Shown one piece after another: positions 51,948-53,446 of a stretch of 53,446 bases of DNA. The position numbers and the translations under genes are program-made. The stretch is from the NCBI GenBank assembly GCA_035500675.1, contig DATJXA010000171.1, positions 1-53,446 of the forward strand, in the 5' to 3' direction. Numbering within the stretch: the first letter of the stretch is position 1; each line of letters opens with the position of its first letter. Source of the stretch: JAGVPT01 sp035500675 (lineage in GTDB: Bacteria; Bacteroidota; Ignavibacteria; UBA10030; UBA8401). A model generated the notes under the pieces. The model saw nothing but the letters and a program-made list of their open reading frames with translations, ran no database searches and had not been told where the DNA came from.

Positions 51948-52592
51948 ATGACCGAGCCCCCGATCCACGTATTGCTGATTGATAACGACATTTCTTACGC
52001 AAAGACCGCCTCCGCCCATCTCAAAAAATTCCAGGGAAATAATTTCAAGATCACGTGGGAAAAGACCGGCATCGGAGGGATCGAGCGACTGAAAAAGGAT
52101 CCGGCGATCGACGTCGTTCTTGTCGACTATGCCTTGAGCGAGATGACAGCATTGGAAGTCGCAAGAGAGATCCGCGCCCTCAAGATCGATGTCCCCCTCG
52201 TCGTCATCGCTTCGGGAAAAGATTTTCAGCTCGCAGTCGAGGCGATGAAACTTGGCGTTGAAGATTTCCTCGTCAAAGATGAGATCGTAGAGTCCGTCCT
52301 CCCGCGCGCGATCGTGAACGTCTTGAACAGAGTTCAGCTGAAAAGAAAGATCGCTCAGGTGGAAAAGGATAAGATCCTTGGACAAAAACGGAATGAAGCT
52401 ATCAAAGAGCTCGTGGTGACGATCTGCCACGAATTCAATAACCCTCTCGCCGCAATTAAGATCAGCGCGGACATTATTTCACGGCAAAAGTTGAACCCGT
52501 CCGACCGGACGCTCATCAACGCGCTCGACGCTAATATTCGCGGCATCGAAAAAGAGATCATCAAGCTGCGCGATATTAATCTGCCCGCCTGA
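51948..52592 (+). CDS. Receiver domain fused to a histidine-kinase DHp helix pair, no ATPase
   Basis: 214 aa from the ATG at 51948 with AAAGG just upstream. Residues 5-120 are a receiver (D12, D60, K110). A linker coiled coil (about 125-155) leads to TICHEFNNPLAAIKISADII with the phospho-accepting His (H161). The protein ends at residue 214, after the second DHp helix; there is no HATPase_c domain. It probably transfers phosphate or dimerises with a kinase rather than autophosphorylating. It is divergent from the CheY-like gene. Confidence 0.8.
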   Translation: MTEPPIHVLLIDNDISYAKTASAHLKKFQGNNFKITWEKTGIGGIERLKKDPAIDVVLVDYALSEMTALEVAREIRALKIDVPLVVIASGKDFQLAVEAMKLGVEDFLVKDEIVESVLPRAIVNVLNRVQLKRKIAQVEKDKILGQKRNEAIKELVVTICHEFNNPLAAIKISADIISRQKLNPSDRTLINALDANIRGIEKEIIKLRDINLPA

Positions 52593-52593
52593 T

Positions 52594-53031
52594 TTACCCT
52601 GTTGCACTCCCCGCTTCGAGGATCCTAAAAGAATACGTCACATCGACCGATTTCTTCAGCATCGCGCTCACGGAACAATATTTCGTCATTGAGAGATCGA
52701 TCGCGTGCGCGACGTCCGTTTCGCGCATCTTGATGCCCGTGACAATATATTCAAGGTGGATGGAAGTATACACTTTCGGGTCTTGCGTTGCTCTCTCTGC
52801 TTTGATCGTTATCTCAAATTCCGTCATGTGCGCTCTTTTTTTCTCGAGGATAATGGCGACATCGCTGCCGGTGCATGAGCCGAGCGCTATCAAAACGAGT
52901 TCCATCGGCGAGGTCGCTCCGGGCACGTTTCCTTTATGGGATGAATCGACCGGGATCCAGTGATTGGATCCGGCCTTCCCGACGAAGGTGAGATCTTTCA
53001 CAAGTCGAACAACCGCTTCTCGCGTATTCAT
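52594..53031 (-). CDS. OsmC/Ohr family peroxiredoxin-like protein
   Basis: 145 aa. The two redox Cys are C53 (GSCTGSDV) and C119 (KYCSVSAM). SPMELVLIALGSC and the Glu/Arg pattern fit OsmC-like peroxide reductases. The gene is convergent with the receiver-DHp gene (1 bp apart). Confidence 0.9.
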   Translation of the reverse strand: MNTREAVVRLVKDLTFVGKAGSNHWIPVDSSHKGNVPGATSPMELVLIALGSCTGSDVAIILEKKRAHMTEFEITIKAERATQDPKVYTSIHLEYIVTGIKMRETDVAHAIDLSMTKYCSVSAMLKKSVDVTYSFRILEAGSATG

Positions 53032-53165
53032 AAGCCTTTAAGAATATAAATGATTTTGAACTGTTTCAATCGAATATAGCAACTGCGGTCTCGATTCTCA
53101 ATATCGTTCGCGGCAGGCCCGGGCGGTGCTGTTGAAACTTCACGAATCTCCTCGTATCTTGCCTT

Positions 53166-53446
53166 ATGCGTATCAAAGCCTATGCGAAAATCAATCTTGG
53201 CCTTCATGTTCTCGAAAAACGGCCCGACAATTTCCATAACATTGAAACGATATTCCACCGCATCAATCTCTTCGATAGTCTGACCATAGAGCCGCACGGC
53301 AATGCGATCTCGATCTCCGGCGCCGGGGAACCGATGCCATTGGACGAACGCAACCTGTGTTGGAAAGCCGTCGAACTTCTACGCGCCGAGACGGGGACAA
53401 AGCAGGGAGCGAGCATTCATATTGAAAAAAAAATTCCCATTGGCGC
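53166..53446 (+). CDS. ispE: 4-diphosphocytidyl-2-C-methyl-D-erythritol kinase, 3' part cut by window edge
   Basis: The frame starts at an ATG at 53166 (MRIKAYAKINLGLHVLEKRPD) and runs off the window after 93 codons. The AKINLGL start, NIETIFHRINL and KKIPIG (the beginning of the GHMP ATP loop) are diagnostic. It phosphorylates CDP-methylerythritol in the MEP isoprenoid pathway. It diverges from the OsmC gene. Confidence 0.92.
   Translation, partial: MRIKAYAKINLGLHVLEKRPDNFHNIETIFHRINLFDSLTIEPHGNAISISGAGEPMPLDERNLCWKAVELLRAETGTKQGASIHIEKKIPIG

Noticed and set aside
51786..52430. A 214-codon minus-strand frame
   Set aside because: Antisense to the receiver-DHp gene and overlapping the CheY-like start; the plus-strand protein has the receiver and DHp motifs.

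Overview
The window looks like a chromosomal segment of a Gram-negative member of the Bacteroidota/Chlorobiota/Ignavibacteriota (FCB) group. The evidence is a short primary sigma factor that begins almost exactly like Bacteroidota RpoD, a Bacteroidota-style LptD, a TonB receptor with an N-terminal carboxypeptidase-like domain followed by a DUF4249 lipoprotein, a DUF5683 protein beside parAB, and an Lgt with an RIGCHLSGDGD motif. I favour an Ignavibacteria-like lineage over a classical Bacteroides/Flavobacterium, but this is inference. Almost the whole window is housekeeping sequence. I see no rRNA, tRNA, CRISPR array, phage or intact insertion sequence.

Layout. 1-4800 (minus): partial lptD, ROK glucokinase, rarA, ftsB/divIC. 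4801-5043: REP-like nested palindromes. 5044-6312 (plus): Fe-S uracil-C5 RNA methyltransferase. 6375-9725 (minus): ddl, class II aldolase, metF, small HNH protein. 9844-13077 (minus): a complete MacAB-type efflux operon. 13294-18995 (minus): malic enzyme, DUF5683, ridA, parB, parA and a membrane protein. 19101-19229: a 129-bp miniature transposable element. 19324-20056 (plus): crcB plus DUF190. 20061-28112 (minus): fmt/def, NlpC lipoprotein, then an operon zinc ribbon - deoB - toxin/antitoxin-like pair - two microcompartment vertex proteins - rpoD, and a GAF/degenerate-GGDEF membrane protein. 28301-30814 (plus): nucleotidyltransferase/phosphomannomutase-like fusion. 31084-35478 (plus): ptsN, then hisS - unknown - lgt - thioredoxin-fold - small membrane protein - rlmB with overlapping junctions. 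35852-39046 (plus): TonB receptor and DUF4249. 39231-40667: a Rossmann dinucleotide-binding protein and, convergent, an exported hypothetical. 40711-49134 (minus): meaB, epimerase, purD, glycosyltransferase, pepP, guaB, acyl-CoA dehydrogenase. 49241-49369: the second copy of the 129-bp element. 49479-53031: HEAT-repeat exported protein, NtrC-type regulator, CheY-like regulator, a divergent receiver-DHp protein, OsmC. 53166-end: partial ispE.

The most unusual material is mainly non-coding. (1) Two 92%-identical 129-bp elements with terminal inverted repeats are each bracketed by a perfect 8-bp target duplication. (2) Degenerate tandem heptamer tracts fill two intergenic regions; one switches to the complementary motif halfway without losing 7-bp phase and could fold into a ~36-bp stem. 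(3) Mirror-arranged REP-like hairpins and an inverted pair of AAACCTT palindromes are present. Among the proteins, the notable points are vertex proteins of a bacterial microcompartment placed directly upstream of rpoD, a phosphomannomutase-like domain with all four active-site loops altered, a GGDEF domain without its signature, and a receiver-DHp protein that lacks a kinase ATPase domain.

Coordinates of minus-strand genes include the stop codon. All functions are assigned by reading motifs, without database searches.
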